A stretch of DNA of 30,758 nt from assembly GCA_964616165.1 (NCBI GenBank), contig CAZTTS010000012.1, positions 1-30,758 on the forward strand. The letters are read 5' to 3'. The translations under genes and the position numbers were made by a program. The notes under the pieces are model-generated. The model ran no database searches. It saw only the letters and a program-made list of their open reading frames with translations, and was not told the DNA's origin. This document shows, piece by piece, positions 8,445-16,586 of the stretch (the stretch's first letter is position 1; the number at the start of each line of letters is the position of its first letter). Source of the stretch: CAZCCM01 sp964616165. GTDB taxonomy: Bacteria > Bacillota > Clostridia > TANB77 > CAG-508.

Positions 8445-8610
8445 TTTATCTATTCTTTTATCTATTCTTTATCTATTNNNNNNNNNNNNNNNNNNNNNNN
8501 NNNNNNNNNNNNNNNNNNNNNNNNNNNNNNNNNNNNNNNNNNNNNNNNNNNNNNNNNNNNNNNNNNNNNNNNNNNNNTTTATCTATTCTTTTATCTATTC
8601 TTTATCTATT
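8445..8610. repeat. 33-bp duplicated contig end flanking gap 1
   Basis: Bases 8445-8477 are identical to 8578-8610, immediately on either side of 100 N. Both copies are made of a TTTATCTATTCT simple repeat. Either the contigs overlap and the gap is artificial, or the array is longer than assembled. Confidence 0.8.
8478..8577. other. Assembly gap (100 N)
   Basis: Exactly 100 N, a conventional scaffold spacer, in the middle of the simple repeat between convergent genes. No coding sequence appears to be lost. Confidence 0.95.
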
Positions 8611-8634
8611 TTAATTATAAGTTTTTACTTACCC

Positions 8635-9267
8635 TTATGGTTCTTCCTCTTCTTCTGGCAATTCTTGAATCGCACGAACTAATAACTTTACTTCAATTGC
8701 AGGATCATCTGGACTAGTTGCATAATACTCGTAAGCTGATTCTCCCCAATATGTGTCTTCTTCATCATCTCCTGACTCGTAGTCCCAATTAAGAGTTATC
8801 TTAAAAGACTCTGCACCAATAACACTTGCTATAATATTCGAAGATGGAATAAATGCAAATTTAAATGGATACATATCAGTTAATCTATATTCTAACATCT
8901 CAGAAGTGGTATCATCATCTATTTCATATTCATCTTCAAAAATCCTTACATAACTAATTTCATAACTTAGTATTGCAGGTTCAGTTCCAGTATTAGTAAC
9001 AAACAAAACAGAAGAAGCTTCTTCCATTCCAGGATATATTCTATCTACATCAAATACCATATATGAAAGCTGCTCACCATCTCCAGCTGTAAATTCTATA
9101 TCCCAAGTCGCAACATGTGCTGTTGTACCAACACTAACTTTTGTAGAAAATATAAACCAAGCATAAGAATTTGCAATAAATAACATTCCTAGAAGTAATA
9201 AATGTCTTACTTTAATACGTCTACCTATTTTAATTATTAAATTTGCTTTCTTTTTTTCTTTTTCCAT
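8635..9267 (-). CDS. TasA-like SipW-dependent exported protein
   Basis: 210 residues and the last gene of the ten-gene minus-strand operon. The basic N-terminus and hydrophobic segment 22-33 are followed by ANSYAWFIFSTKV and then ATWDIEF (Trp55). This is a good match to the SipW-cognate signal pattern (A-Y/W-F, then a Gly/Thr-rich stretch and a WDI-like strand). Near the C-terminus, LNWDYESGDDEEDTYWG (Trp161; Asp171-Thr172) resembles the distal W...DT motif of TasA-like proteins and the 7729 and 16576 products. It lies 36 bases downstream of a signal-peptidase gene (9304-10410), the same pairing as sipW-tasA in Bacillus, which suggests it is that enzyme's substrate. RBS AAGGAA before ATG 9267. 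The C-terminus is acidic (EEEEEP). Confidence 0.75.
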   Translation of the reverse strand: MEKEKKKANLIIKIGRRIKVRHLLLLGMLFIANSYAWFIFSTKVSVGTTAHVATWDIEFTAGDGEQLSYMVFDVDRIYPGMEEASSVLFVTNTGTEPAILSYEISYVRIFEDEYEIDDDTTSEMLEYRLTDMYPFKFAFIPSSNIIASVIGAESFKITLNWDYESGDDEEDTYWGESAYEYYATSPDDPAIEVKLLVRAIQELPEEEEEP

Positions 9268-9303
9268 TAAGCTTCCTTAATATATTTTTAAAAGAGCATT
9301 GTT

Positions 9304-10410
9304 TTACTCCTCATAATCTGATGTTTTTTCATATTTTACTTGTAAAATCTTAATAAATACTAACACTGCTACAGGTATAAAAATAACAAAGAAAAATACA
9401 TACATATTATTTATAGCTTTAGATAAAAGCGAAAAACTTCTTACTTTGTATATAATTTTCCCATAAACTTGAGATTCTGTAATTATAGGGTCATCAACAT
9501 CATTGGCAAGACCTCGAGTTATAAATTTATATGTTCCATCTTCTTCTTCATTTAAATCCACAACCCTATGTGTAACAATCAAATCTGTAAAAGGTTCTTC
9601 TTTACCTTCATAAACTATATCATCTCCTAATTGAATATCTGCAGGATCAATTTCTTTAGATATTAATACATCACCAACCTTATAGTCTGGCTCCATACTG
9701 CCTGTAAGAATATTAAACATTCTAAAACCACCCAAAGCTATTTGATTATTAGAAAATCTTTGGATAGCTACTAATAGTAATATTAAAACAATAAATAAAA
9801 AAGCTATATAATAAAGAATATTCCCTATAATTTTTAAAGCTTTTGGTGATTGTTTTTTTGTCTTTTTATTTGTTTTTTCAACTTTTATATTGTCAACTTC
9901 TTTAACTTCTTTTGTTTCTTCTTTGACTTCAGTTTCTTCTTTAAGCTTAATTTGTTCCATTTCTTCTTCGTCAATGCTAAATAATATCTCTTTTTCTATT
10001 TCATTAACTTTTTCACTACTTAAAATAATAACTTCATCATTTTTATTTAAAGCTTCTTTTTCTAATTCTTCTATTTTTTCTTTAATTTCATTTAATTTTT
10101 GTGATTCTCTCTCAACTCCAGATTCATTTTCTATCTTTTCTAAGATCTGTTCTGTTGACCCTTTTATCTCTTCTTTAATTTTTTGAATTGTTTCATCTGG
10201 ATCTATATCATTAACAAGCTTAATAGGACCTTCAACTTCTTTTTCTACATCACCTTGAAAAAGCTCTTGTTTTTCAAGTTCCATTTCCTTGTCTTCTTCT
10301 TTTTTTCTTTCAATTTCTTCCAACAGTTTTTGATATTGTTTTTGTATTTCTTCTTCTTCTTTATCTAATTTTGTTGGTTCATCACTTTTATACCTTTTGC
10401 CATCACTCAT
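9304..10410 (-). CDS. SipW-type signal peptidase with long cytosolic coiled-coil N-terminus
   Basis: 368 residues. Residues 1-185 are extremely charged (Glu/Lys), predicted coiled coil or disordered. TM1 is about 191-216, the catalytic domain follows, and TM2 is about 335-355. Catalytic motifs of the ER-like SipW class: TGSMEPDYKVGD (nucleophile Ser238), VTHRVVD (His281 replacing the Lys of ordinary LepB) and TRGLANDVDD (298-307, the usual TKGDNN-type box). TM topology puts the coiled coil in the cytosol, where the AAA+ and DUF2357-like products of the two preceding genes would act. Ordinary SipW enzymes lack such an extension. Expected role: removing signal peptides from the SipW-cognate proteins of the locus, most obviously the product of the gene 36 bases downstream. 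RBS AGAGAGG before ATG 10410; 23 bases after the DUF2357-like gene. Confidence 0.85.
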   Translation of the reverse strand: MSDGKRYKSDEPTKLDKEEEEIQKQYQKLLEEIERKKEEDKEMELEKQELFQGDVEKEVEGPIKLVNDIDPDETIQKIKEEIKGSTEQILEKIENESGVERESQKLNEIKEKIEELEKEALNKNDEVIILSSEKVNEIEKEILFSIDEEEMEQIKLKEETEVKEETKEVKEVDNIKVEKTNKKTKKQSPKALKIIGNILYYIAFLFIVLILLLVAIQRFSNNQIALGGFRMFNILTGSMEPDYKVGDVLISKEIDPADIQLGDDIVYEGKEEPFTDLIVTHRVVDLNEEEDGTYKFITRGLANDVDDPIITESQVYGKIIYKVRSFSLLSKAINNMYVFFFVIFIPVAVLVFIKILQVKYEKTSDYEE

Positions 10411-10433
10411 ATAATTAACCTCTCTTATTTGAA

Positions 10434-11546
10434 TTAAAGCTCAATTACCTTAAAGACTTTATCTAAAGCTTCTCTAAATATTTTTTGAATATTATCTGTA
10501 GATAATTTTGTCTTATATTTAATTACTTCATATTTTTCAGTAATTAAATCTTTTATTTCTTGTTCGGTTAAACCCGAATTTACAAAAACTAATTTCTCAA
10601 TTAATTGCTCTGTAGTCATAAATGCTTTTGCTTTTTGTTTTTCTTCAATTTCTTCTTCTAATTCTTCATCTACTGAAAGAACTGATAAATAATCTAATAA
10701 AAAAGTTTCATCTAAAAGTCTTTTTAATTCTTCGTGATTTTGCACTTCATCTTTATCATCTAATATTCTAGTTTTATCTTCCAAATTGTCTTGTAGATAT
10801 GTCCATAATTTCATAGCATATTGAAAATGTGGATCTTTTAATATTTTATTTGTTTTTTTAATCGGTGGTGTAACTAATGAAACTCTCTTTTTGTGCAATA
10901 TTTGATAAACTTCTGTTTGTCTTAAAAATAGCATATCATCTTCTATTTTTTCTATTCTTTTCAACACATTGGCTGTAGCTGAATTTATTGAGCCATCTAA
11001 GTCTGTAGCTAAATTTACACTAATACTAACATTTTCATTATTAACTCTTGTTGCTCCACTATATTGCACTTGTTTACTATTTTTATTTTGGAAATTTCTT
11101 CTTTTTAAAATTGCTTCTTTTCTTCTATGCAAAAAGAATTGCATATTTTCTATTAATGTATATATTAATCTGTTTTCATAAGTATCATAGTCTTCTTCTT
11201 TATTAATATTTAAAATTTTAGAAGGTGTAACTTCACCACTTTCATCATCAATAGATTGTATAAAGCTAGTATGTTTAGCTAAATGTTTTATACTTTCAAC
11301 AGTAGTTCTTCTAGCAAGTTCAATTTTTACAATCTCTTCTTCATTAACAATTAATCTATTTGGATTTTTTAATATGTCTTGAATATGAGGTATTGTTGTT
11401 TCAAACTCTTCTAACCATTCTGTATCTTCTTCTATTTTTTTCATTTCAGTAGACATAGTTAAAGAAGACCTTATACTTCCTCCAAAGTCTTCAACTCTAG
11501 ATCCACTAGAATCTCTATACACATCAAATACATTTAAATCAGACAT
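10434..11546 (-). CDS. DUF2357/McrC-like protein without visible nuclease domain
   Basis: 370 residues, no signal peptide or TM. The middle region holds EDYDTYENRLIYTLIENM (118-135), which resembles the YDTPENRF-type block of DUF2357/McrC-related proteins. Later, TPPIKKTNKILKDPHFQYA (226-244) resembles their TN-x-L-x-x-DP-x-Y block. In that family these regions precede a PD-(D/E)xK nuclease. Here the remaining 120 residues are acidic and helical, and I see no D...ExK arrangement, so nuclease activity is not expected. It lies 21 bases downstream of the McrB-like ATPase gene, the same order as mcrB-mcrC, so it is probably the partner of that ATPase. RBS is weak (AGAGAG). Assignment rests on motif memory and context; an HMM search would be decisive. 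Confidence 0.6.
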   Translation of the reverse strand: MSDLNVFDVYRDSSGSRVEDFGGSIRSSLTMSTEMKKIEEDTEWLEEFETTIPHIQDILKNPNRLIVNEEEIVKIELARRTTVESIKHLAKHTSFIQSIDDESGEVTPSKILNINKEEDYDTYENRLIYTLIENMQFFLHRRKEAILKRRNFQNKNSKQVQYSGATRVNNENVSISVNLATDLDGSINSATANVLKRIEKIEDDMLFLRQTEVYQILHKKRVSLVTPPIKKTNKILKDPHFQYAMKLWTYLQDNLEDKTRILDDKDEVQNHEELKRLLDETFLLDYLSVLSVDEELEEEIEEKQKAKAFMTTEQLIEKLVFVNSGLTEQEIKDLITEKYEVIKYKTKLSTDNIQKIFREALDKVFKVIEL

Positions 11547-11567
11547 TTTTCTCTCTTTCTTTTATCC

Positions 11568-13103
11568 CTATGTTAATTTTTTCAATCTTAAGCAAAATTC
11601 AATACATTCTTTCATTTTATCTTTTCCAAAAGTTTTATCCAAAAAGTCTATAAAAGGATCAATTTCATCTCTTATATATGCAATATTTAATTGCTCAAAT
11701 TTTCTTAAAACCTTTCTAGCCATGAAGTAATCTACACCATCAACTTCATTCCCACCACATGCCACATAAATTGGTACATATTCATTTAATTGTCTAACAA
11801 TACGATTACCAAAAGCTATTCTAAAATGTCTTATAACATAGTCGTCCATTTTTTCAACATTTTGCAAAGTTTCTATTGACACAGGATTTTCTTTAATTGC
11901 AGCTGTAAATAATCCATCTAAATATGTATAATTAATACTCATTGGAGGTGTATCTACTGGTTCAAATGGTTCACCCTTATCATTAATATCTATAGGCATA
12001 GCACGGTCATACACTTTATCTGTAACCATAAATGTTGAGTCGTCATTGTTGATTGTCCCAATATACCAAATATTAGGTGCAAGTTTTAACTTACCAGCAG
12101 TGACTCTCTTAGGGTCTCTCTTCCAAGAACTTGGAACAAGCTCAACAATCCATTCTTCTTTATTAGGCATCTCCAGTATAGATAACATTTCAGCAAAATA
12201 ATACTCAACTCTCGCAATATTCATCTCGTCTAGTATTATTGTATAAATATCATCTGTATAGCCTGCTAAATATATTTCTCTTAAAACATCTGTTTCATTA
12301 AATTTTTTCGTAAACTCATTAAAGTAACCAAATAACTCTGTTCTATCTCTCCATGATGGTTGAACTGAAGCAATACATGAGTCTTGATTTAAAAACTTAC
12401 CCCAAGCATAAGCTAGAGAAGTTTTTCCAGTTCCAGATATACCTTGAAGTATAACTAATTTTGCTGCTCCAATTGAAGATATAAATAATCTCATCATATC
12501 ATATGAATAATATAGTCTTAATCTTGAAGCTGCAAATTGTCTGAAAGCTTCACAAAGTTCTGATAATGTAAAATTATTATTATAGTTTTTAACTTTATAA
12601 TTTGCATATTCAATATCAATCTCATTAAGTTTAGGGAATCTAATTCCACCATCTACTAAATCTTCATCTTCAGCATCTGTTACTTCACCATCTATTGCCA
12701 TTGTTGCACTTTCAGTAGGACTAAGCCCCATTTGAGAAACCTTCATAGCTAAAATATCTTCTTTTTCTTTTACTAAGTCCACTACCTTATTATGTAACAT
12801 CGCAATTTCATCTAATAATTCTTGTTGATTAAAACCTTTTTTTCTTGAAAATACTCTCTTTTTAAATAAGAAAAATATTAATAATGAAAGAATGGCAACA
12901 AAAATTAATACAACTCCAACAGCGATTACAACCAATACCCATTCTGAAGCAGATAAGTCTCTTTGGTAATTTTTAATAATGTCTTGATAACCTTTGAAGT
13001 TAAATATCTGTTTTAAACCTTCCCAAAGTCCTCTAAAAAAAGTTATAAAGCCTGCAAAAAATTGTGTTAAAAATTCATATAAAAATCTTAAGTATGTATT
13101 CAT
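11568..13103 (-). CDS. Membrane-anchored McrB-like AAA+ ATPase
   Basis: 511 residues. The N-terminal amphipathic region (1-35) and TM about 54-80 would anchor it in the membrane. A linker and short coiled coil (92-120) lead to the AAA+ module at about 205-440. Walker A is GISGTGKTSL (221-230). Walker B is YTIILDEMN (Asp292-Glu293), continuing into ARVEYYFAEMLS, the block typical of McrB-related ATPases. Sensor-1 region is GTINNDDSTF (349-358), then VYDRAMPIDI (364-373) with the expected arginine. McrB is a nucleotide-driven hexameric motor that works with McrC; here the DNA-recognition domain is replaced by a membrane segment, and the neighbours are signal peptidases and exported proteins. 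I infer a motor or chaperone role in export or assembly at the membrane. RBS AAGGG before ATG 13103. Confidence 0.82.
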   Translation of the reverse strand: MNTYLRFLYEFLTQFFAGFITFFRGLWEGLKQIFNFKGYQDIIKNYQRDLSASEWVLVVIAVGVVLIFVAILSLLIFFLFKKRVFSRKKGFNQQELLDEIAMLHNKVVDLVKEKEDILAMKVSQMGLSPTESATMAIDGEVTDAEDEDLVDGGIRFPKLNEIDIEYANYKVKNYNNNFTLSELCEAFRQFAASRLRLYYSYDMMRLFISSIGAAKLVILQGISGTGKTSLAYAWGKFLNQDSCIASVQPSWRDRTELFGYFNEFTKKFNETDVLREIYLAGYTDDIYTIILDEMNIARVEYYFAEMLSILEMPNKEEWIVELVPSSWKRDPKRVTAGKLKLAPNIWYIGTINNDDSTFMVTDKVYDRAMPIDINDKGEPFEPVDTPPMSINYTYLDGLFTAAIKENPVSIETLQNVEKMDDYVIRHFRIAFGNRIVRQLNEYVPIYVACGGNEVDGVDYFMARKVLRKFEQLNIAYIRDEIDPFIDFLDKTFGKDKMKECIEFCLRLKKLT

Positions 13104-13182
13104 ATTTTACCCTTATTCTTTTGTTTATTTTGTCTTTTTCTTTTGTTATTTGTAATTTTTTATTTTATTGTTTAATAATAAA

Positions 13183-14283
13183 TTAATTATTACCCAATTC
13201 TATTGATTTTTCTCTTAATCTAGAAACATTTTTTACTTCTTTACTTGATGGTAAATTCTTATTTAAAATTATATATTTAAATATATTTAGTTTTTCCAAA
13301 CTTGCATAATCAGGCTTAAATGTAGAATCTATAACAACAGCGAACTTGTATCCTTCTCTCATTAGCGAATAAATATATTCTGTTTCCTTTTCAAAATCTC
13401 TATATGTAATTTTAATAAAAACTCTTTCTTTTATTACATCATTATCTAAAATACCTGTAAGTCTAGATCTTTTTTGTGTTTTGTTTATTATTGATTCTGG
13501 AAAATCTACAATATATTCTCTATTAAATTGACCTAATATAACATCATTTAGTACTCTAATTGATATTAAATAATAAGCTAAAAGTAATTTATCTTCATTT
13601 ATAATTGTGTCCCTATATACTTGTTCAATCGCACTAATACTATATAGCATAGGAAAATTTAAATTGTATCTAATTTTTACTCTTTTAACTTTACTATGTT
13701 TAGGATAATCTGTTATTCTTAAATAAAAGTCTTTATTGTTATTTGCTCTTGCTAATAGGTCAATCTTGTCATCTATGTTTTCTGCTATCATTGCCTTTAA
13801 TTCTTTAACAAAATCATCTTGCATAGATTTTCCAAGACGTTTTTCTCTTAATATAACTAGGTCTTCATATACTTCATCAAGTTCCCCAACTTTTTCACTT
13901 GTTTTTAGATATTTTTTACCTTTGTTTTCTTTAAGTTCTTTTTCTTTTAACTCTCTCAAATATTCTAAATATTTTTCATTCGTAAAATTATCAAAATCTA
14001 TAACATAACTTGAAAAAATATATATTTCTTCTACCTCTTTTTCTTTATTCGGAAACTCTTCTAATAATTTAGTTTTCTTTTCTTTTAATTCTACAAGTAG
14101 CTTGTTTTTTATAGATTGCCCTTTAGAGGTATATTCAGCCATACCATAACGAATATTCATGTAAACTTCCATTAGTCTTTCACAAATTTGTTTATTATAC
14201 CTGTTTTCTAAAATTAATTTAAAATAAGCATTATAACTATTATTTAATCTTTTAAAATATTCTTCTGTTATATTGTATGACAT
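13183..14283 (-). CDS. Uncharacterised cytosolic protein of the McrB-like module
   Basis: 366 residues, no signal peptide or TM segment. The N-terminal half (1-170) is helical and lysine/glutamate-rich. The second half has alternating hydrophobic strands and helices. Residues about 290-350 (VFIKITYRDFEKE, then GYKFAVVIDSTFKPDYASLEKL) loosely recall the last strands of EAL-type TIM barrels (ExT...G...A.DDFG...L..L), but the catalytic acidic residues of cyclic-di-GMP phosphodiesterases are not evident, so this is only a hint. It lies between an exported protein gene (8 bases upstream) and the AAA+ ATPase gene (79 bases downstream), and very likely acts with the ATPase and DUF2357-like protein as a third partner. 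RBS AAGGAG directly before ATG 14283. Function not recognised. Confidence 0.65.
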   Translation of the reverse strand: MSYNITEEYFKRLNNSYNAYFKLILENRYNKQICERLMEVYMNIRYGMAEYTSKGQSIKNKLLVELKEKKTKLLEEFPNKEKEVEEIYIFSSYVIDFDNFTNEKYLEYLRELKEKELKENKGKKYLKTSEKVGELDEVYEDLVILREKRLGKSMQDDFVKELKAMIAENIDDKIDLLARANNNKDFYLRITDYPKHSKVKRVKIRYNLNFPMLYSISAIEQVYRDTIINEDKLLLAYYLISIRVLNDVILGQFNREYIVDFPESIINKTQKRSRLTGILDNDVIKERVFIKITYRDFEKETEYIYSLMREGYKFAVVIDSTFKPDYASLEKLNIFKYIILNKNLPSSKEVKNVSRLREKSIELGNN

Positions 14284-14291
14284 TTTACTCC

Positions 14292-15257
14292 TTATCTTAT
14301 AACTTGAAATTGTACTGCAGGTAAAGGTGACCCTCCTGCTGGATATGTGTTATCTTCTAAAACATCTGTTTTATATAGTATTACATTTGTTGAAGATAGG
14401 GCATGTACTGCAAATGTTATACTATTTATATGATTATATCCCCCAATATTCTGATATGTAACATCTAGGGCATCTAAATAATTTTGATTAGTCATATCTA
14501 AAACAAATTGGGAAGGTGAAAAAGTAAGTTTAACTTCTGCTGAACTACATCTTGTTTTATTAACTTCACTTAATCCCTTATATGTATCTATATTAATTCT
14601 GTCCCCTACTATATAACCATTAAAAGCTGTTCTTACAACATAGAATGATAATGAATTAGTTATATTTACTATAGCATATGGTGAGTGAGGCTTGTCTACT
14701 ATTGAAAATGTTAATTGTTCTTGTCCAACTCTTAAAATAAATCTTGCTTGTAAAGTTTTTTCATATGCAGTTGTAGAAACTGTTGTAATTTCTACTGATA
14801 CAGAATCTCCATCAAATAATGATATTATTGGCGTTAGAGTTAATGTAAATGAATCTTCATTTGTTGTGCTTGGTATGGTTCCTGATGTTTTGCTAATTTG
14901 ACAACTTAAATTTGATGATGCTGTATAAGATATATTATATCCAATATCATAGTCTGTTTTTAAATAATTGTTTTCCATTGAAGACATATTTATAACAATT
15001 GTATATGGATCAACTCCAGACCAATTGTCTATAATATATGCATAATTGTCTGTTGTTAATTTGTCTGATAAAAAATAAAATTCTCTAGTTCTTGTAAAAT
15101 AATTATTTATTGAATCTATTGCATATCTAGACATTGTTATTAGCAAAGGTGTACTCAAAAGTATAATTAAAGCAACAACTACTAATATATAATTTGTTGT
15201 TTTTTTGTCTCTTCTTTTTTTAAATCTTCTATTATTTGTTTTTTTCACTTTATTCAT
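14292..15257 (-). CDS. Exported or membrane-anchored beta-rich surface protein
   Basis: 321 residues. A very basic N-terminus (KKTNNRRFKKRRDKK) and one hydrophobic segment (23-41) are followed by SRYAIDSINNYFTRTREFYF, which loosely follows the SipW-cognate layout. The mature region is Ser/Thr/Asn-rich with alternating strands (for example DSFTLTLTPIISLFDGDSVS), consistent with Ig-like or other beta-sandwich domains. Two Cys residues (in LSCQIS and TRCSS) could form a disulphide. No sorting signal is visible. It is translationally close to the downstream 366-residue protein (8-base gap). The RBS is poor: no AGGAG lies near ATG 15257. Likely a structural or adhesive component; family not recognised. 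Confidence 0.6.
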   Translation of the reverse strand: MNKVKKTNNRRFKKRRDKKTTNYILVVVALIILLSTPLLITMSRYAIDSINNYFTRTREFYFLSDKLTTDNYAYIIDNWSGVDPYTIVINMSSMENNYLKTDYDIGYNISYTASSNLSCQISKTSGTIPSTTNEDSFTLTLTPIISLFDGDSVSVEITTVSTTAYEKTLQARFILRVGQEQLTFSIVDKPHSPYAIVNITNSLSFYVVRTAFNGYIVGDRINIDTYKGLSEVNKTRCSSAEVKLTFSPSQFVLDMTNQNYLDALDVTYQNIGGYNHINSITFAVHALSSTNVILYKTDVLEDNTYPAGGSPLPAVQFQVIR

Positions 15258-15349
15258 AATAATTATTTATATTTTCTCATTAGTTATGCTTTTTTATATT
15301 ATTTAGTTTTTTATATTATATAGTTTTTTATATTTAAATATTGCTCAAA

Positions 15350-15937
15350 CTATATCTTTTGTTTTGAATCAACATTTATTTCTACCAATTCTATTATATC
15401 TTGATAGTCATCAGATCTATATGTTGTTGGTAATACTATACTAATTCTATAATTATCTGTTTGATTATTAACAAAACCAAATTCTCTTTGTGGTATATTA
15501 ATATATCTAAAATATGTGTTATCATCGTCTTGTGTAATCGTTTCTATTCCAATTAAAGTTGCTCCATTATTAGTATCATATAGCGAAAAATTTATTGGTA
15601 AATTAGTTGTTGTTCTAATTGTTAAATCATAAGTTAAATTAGTTTCTGTTCTTTTCGTTCCATTATTATTAGATACAGAAAAATTATATGTATATGGAGC
15701 AGTTCTTGGTATAATATCATCTAATTTTAAGGTCATACTTTGATAATCTTCTTCAATACAGTAAAACGCTATATCTAAGCTTGCTTCACTTTCTGTTGTG
15801 GTCTGGAATATGGCTCCCGTTCTTTGAAGTACTAATAGTGTAATACCAAGAACAATTATTAAAAAAATAAGTGTTCCAGCTATCTTTTTCTTATTTAAAG
15901 CGTTTCCCTTTTTGTATCTTGTTTTTCTTTTTTCCAT
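15350..15937 (-). CDS. SipW-type exported small surface protein
   Basis: 195 residues. Basic N-terminus, hydrophobic segment about 19-37, then LQRTGAIFQTTTESEASLDIAFY, matching the SipW-cognate arrangement of a hydrophobic core, an aromatic motif, a polar stretch and a first beta strand. The remainder is beta-rich with many Asn/Thr/Tyr residues, as in fibre or coat subunits. The first 47 bases overlap the 3' end of the signal-peptidase gene (15891-16586) in another frame, so translation is probably coupled; no later in-frame ATG could serve as a start without cutting into the hydrophobic segment. The RBS is only AAAGAGAT. It is very likely processed by the signal peptidase encoded just upstream. 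Exact function unknown. Confidence 0.68.
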   Translation of the reverse strand: MEKRKTRYKKGNALNKKKIAGTLIFLIIVLGITLLVLQRTGAIFQTTTESEASLDIAFYCIEEDYQSMTLKLDDIIPRTAPYTYNFSVSNNNGTKRTETNLTYDLTIRTTTNLPINFSLYDTNNGATLIGIETITQDDDNTYFRYINIPQREFGFVNNQTDNYRISIVLPTTYRSDDYQDIIELVEINVDSKQKI

Positions 15938-16586
15938 TTATCTCTTTCTTTGTTTCTTTGCCATCATCAATCATTAATGTAATAACAAGAAGTATAGTTC
16001 CGCTCAAAAGAGGTACTAAAACTGATTTTTCCGCGAAAACTTTCTTCCATATTGCAATATTTGGAATGATTTTTACAACTTTACCTACTATGTCTTTATA
16101 TAATATTGGATCATCCTCAGTATTGTTTGCATCACCTTTTGTTATTATGTCTTCATCTCTTTTTTCTAGTACTCTATGTGTTATTAAATAATCTTCTTTA
16201 ATAAATGTAATAATATCTTCAACATTAATATTGTCTTTAATCTTATCTATATCATTATTATCTATATTCTCTTCAGCATTTTTTTCACTTGCTAAAATTT
16301 TTACTATTACTAAATCACCTATCATGATTTCTTTTTGCATACTACCAGATTTTACATCTAATATTGTATAGCCAAATATATTCGCATAATTTTTCTTTAA
16401 TACTTTTGTTTGTACTAAGTAAAAGCTACTAAAGAAAATTATAATTAGTGAAATTAAAAATATAAGATATGAAAATATTTTTGATAGTTTAAGTTTTCTT
16501 TTAGTTTTATTGCTTGTATTTTCTATATTTACTGTTTTATTAATTGTTTTATCAATTTCCTTTTCTTTTTCCTTATCATATTGCAT
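15891..16586 (-). CDS. SipW-type signal peptidase I
   Basis: 231 residues. TM1 about 36-58; catalytic boxes KSGSMQKEIMIGD (Ser82; the usual Pro after SMx is missing), ITHRVLEKR (His137) and ITKGDANNTEDDP (148-160); TM2 about 188-205; then a basic C-terminal tail. The Ser/His pair and TKGD-NN box place it in the ER-like SipW class, not the Ser/Lys LepB class. Between the Ser and His boxes is an acidic, Asn-rich insertion (about 100-122) not seen in the paralogues here. Its start overlaps the end of the TasA-like gene upstream by 11 bases (AGGAG 9 bases before ATG 16586) and its end overlaps the next exported-protein gene by 47 bases. This gives a tight substrate-peptidase-substrate cassette. 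Confidence 0.88.
   Translation of the reverse strand: MQYDKEKEKEIDKTINKTVNIENTSNKTKRKLKLSKIFSYLIFLISLIIIFFSSFYLVQTKVLKKNYANIFGYTILDVKSGSMQKEIMIGDLVIVKILASEKNAEENIDNNDIDKIKDNINVEDIITFIKEDYLITHRVLEKRDEDIITKGDANNTEDDPILYKDIVGKVVKIIPNIAIWKKVFAEKSVLVPLLSGTILLVITLMIDDGKETKKEINGKKKNKIQKGKRFK

Noticed and set aside
8445..8610. CRISPR-like direct repeats of 33 bp around a spacer
   Set aside because: The spacer is 100 N and the repeat is a low-complexity 12-mer; this is an assembly feature.
10434..13103. Reading the AAA+ and DUF2357-like pair as a McrBC restriction system
   Set aside because: The ATPase has a membrane segment in place of a DNA-recognition domain, the partner shows no nuclease motif, and every close neighbour concerns export, so DNA restriction is not supported.
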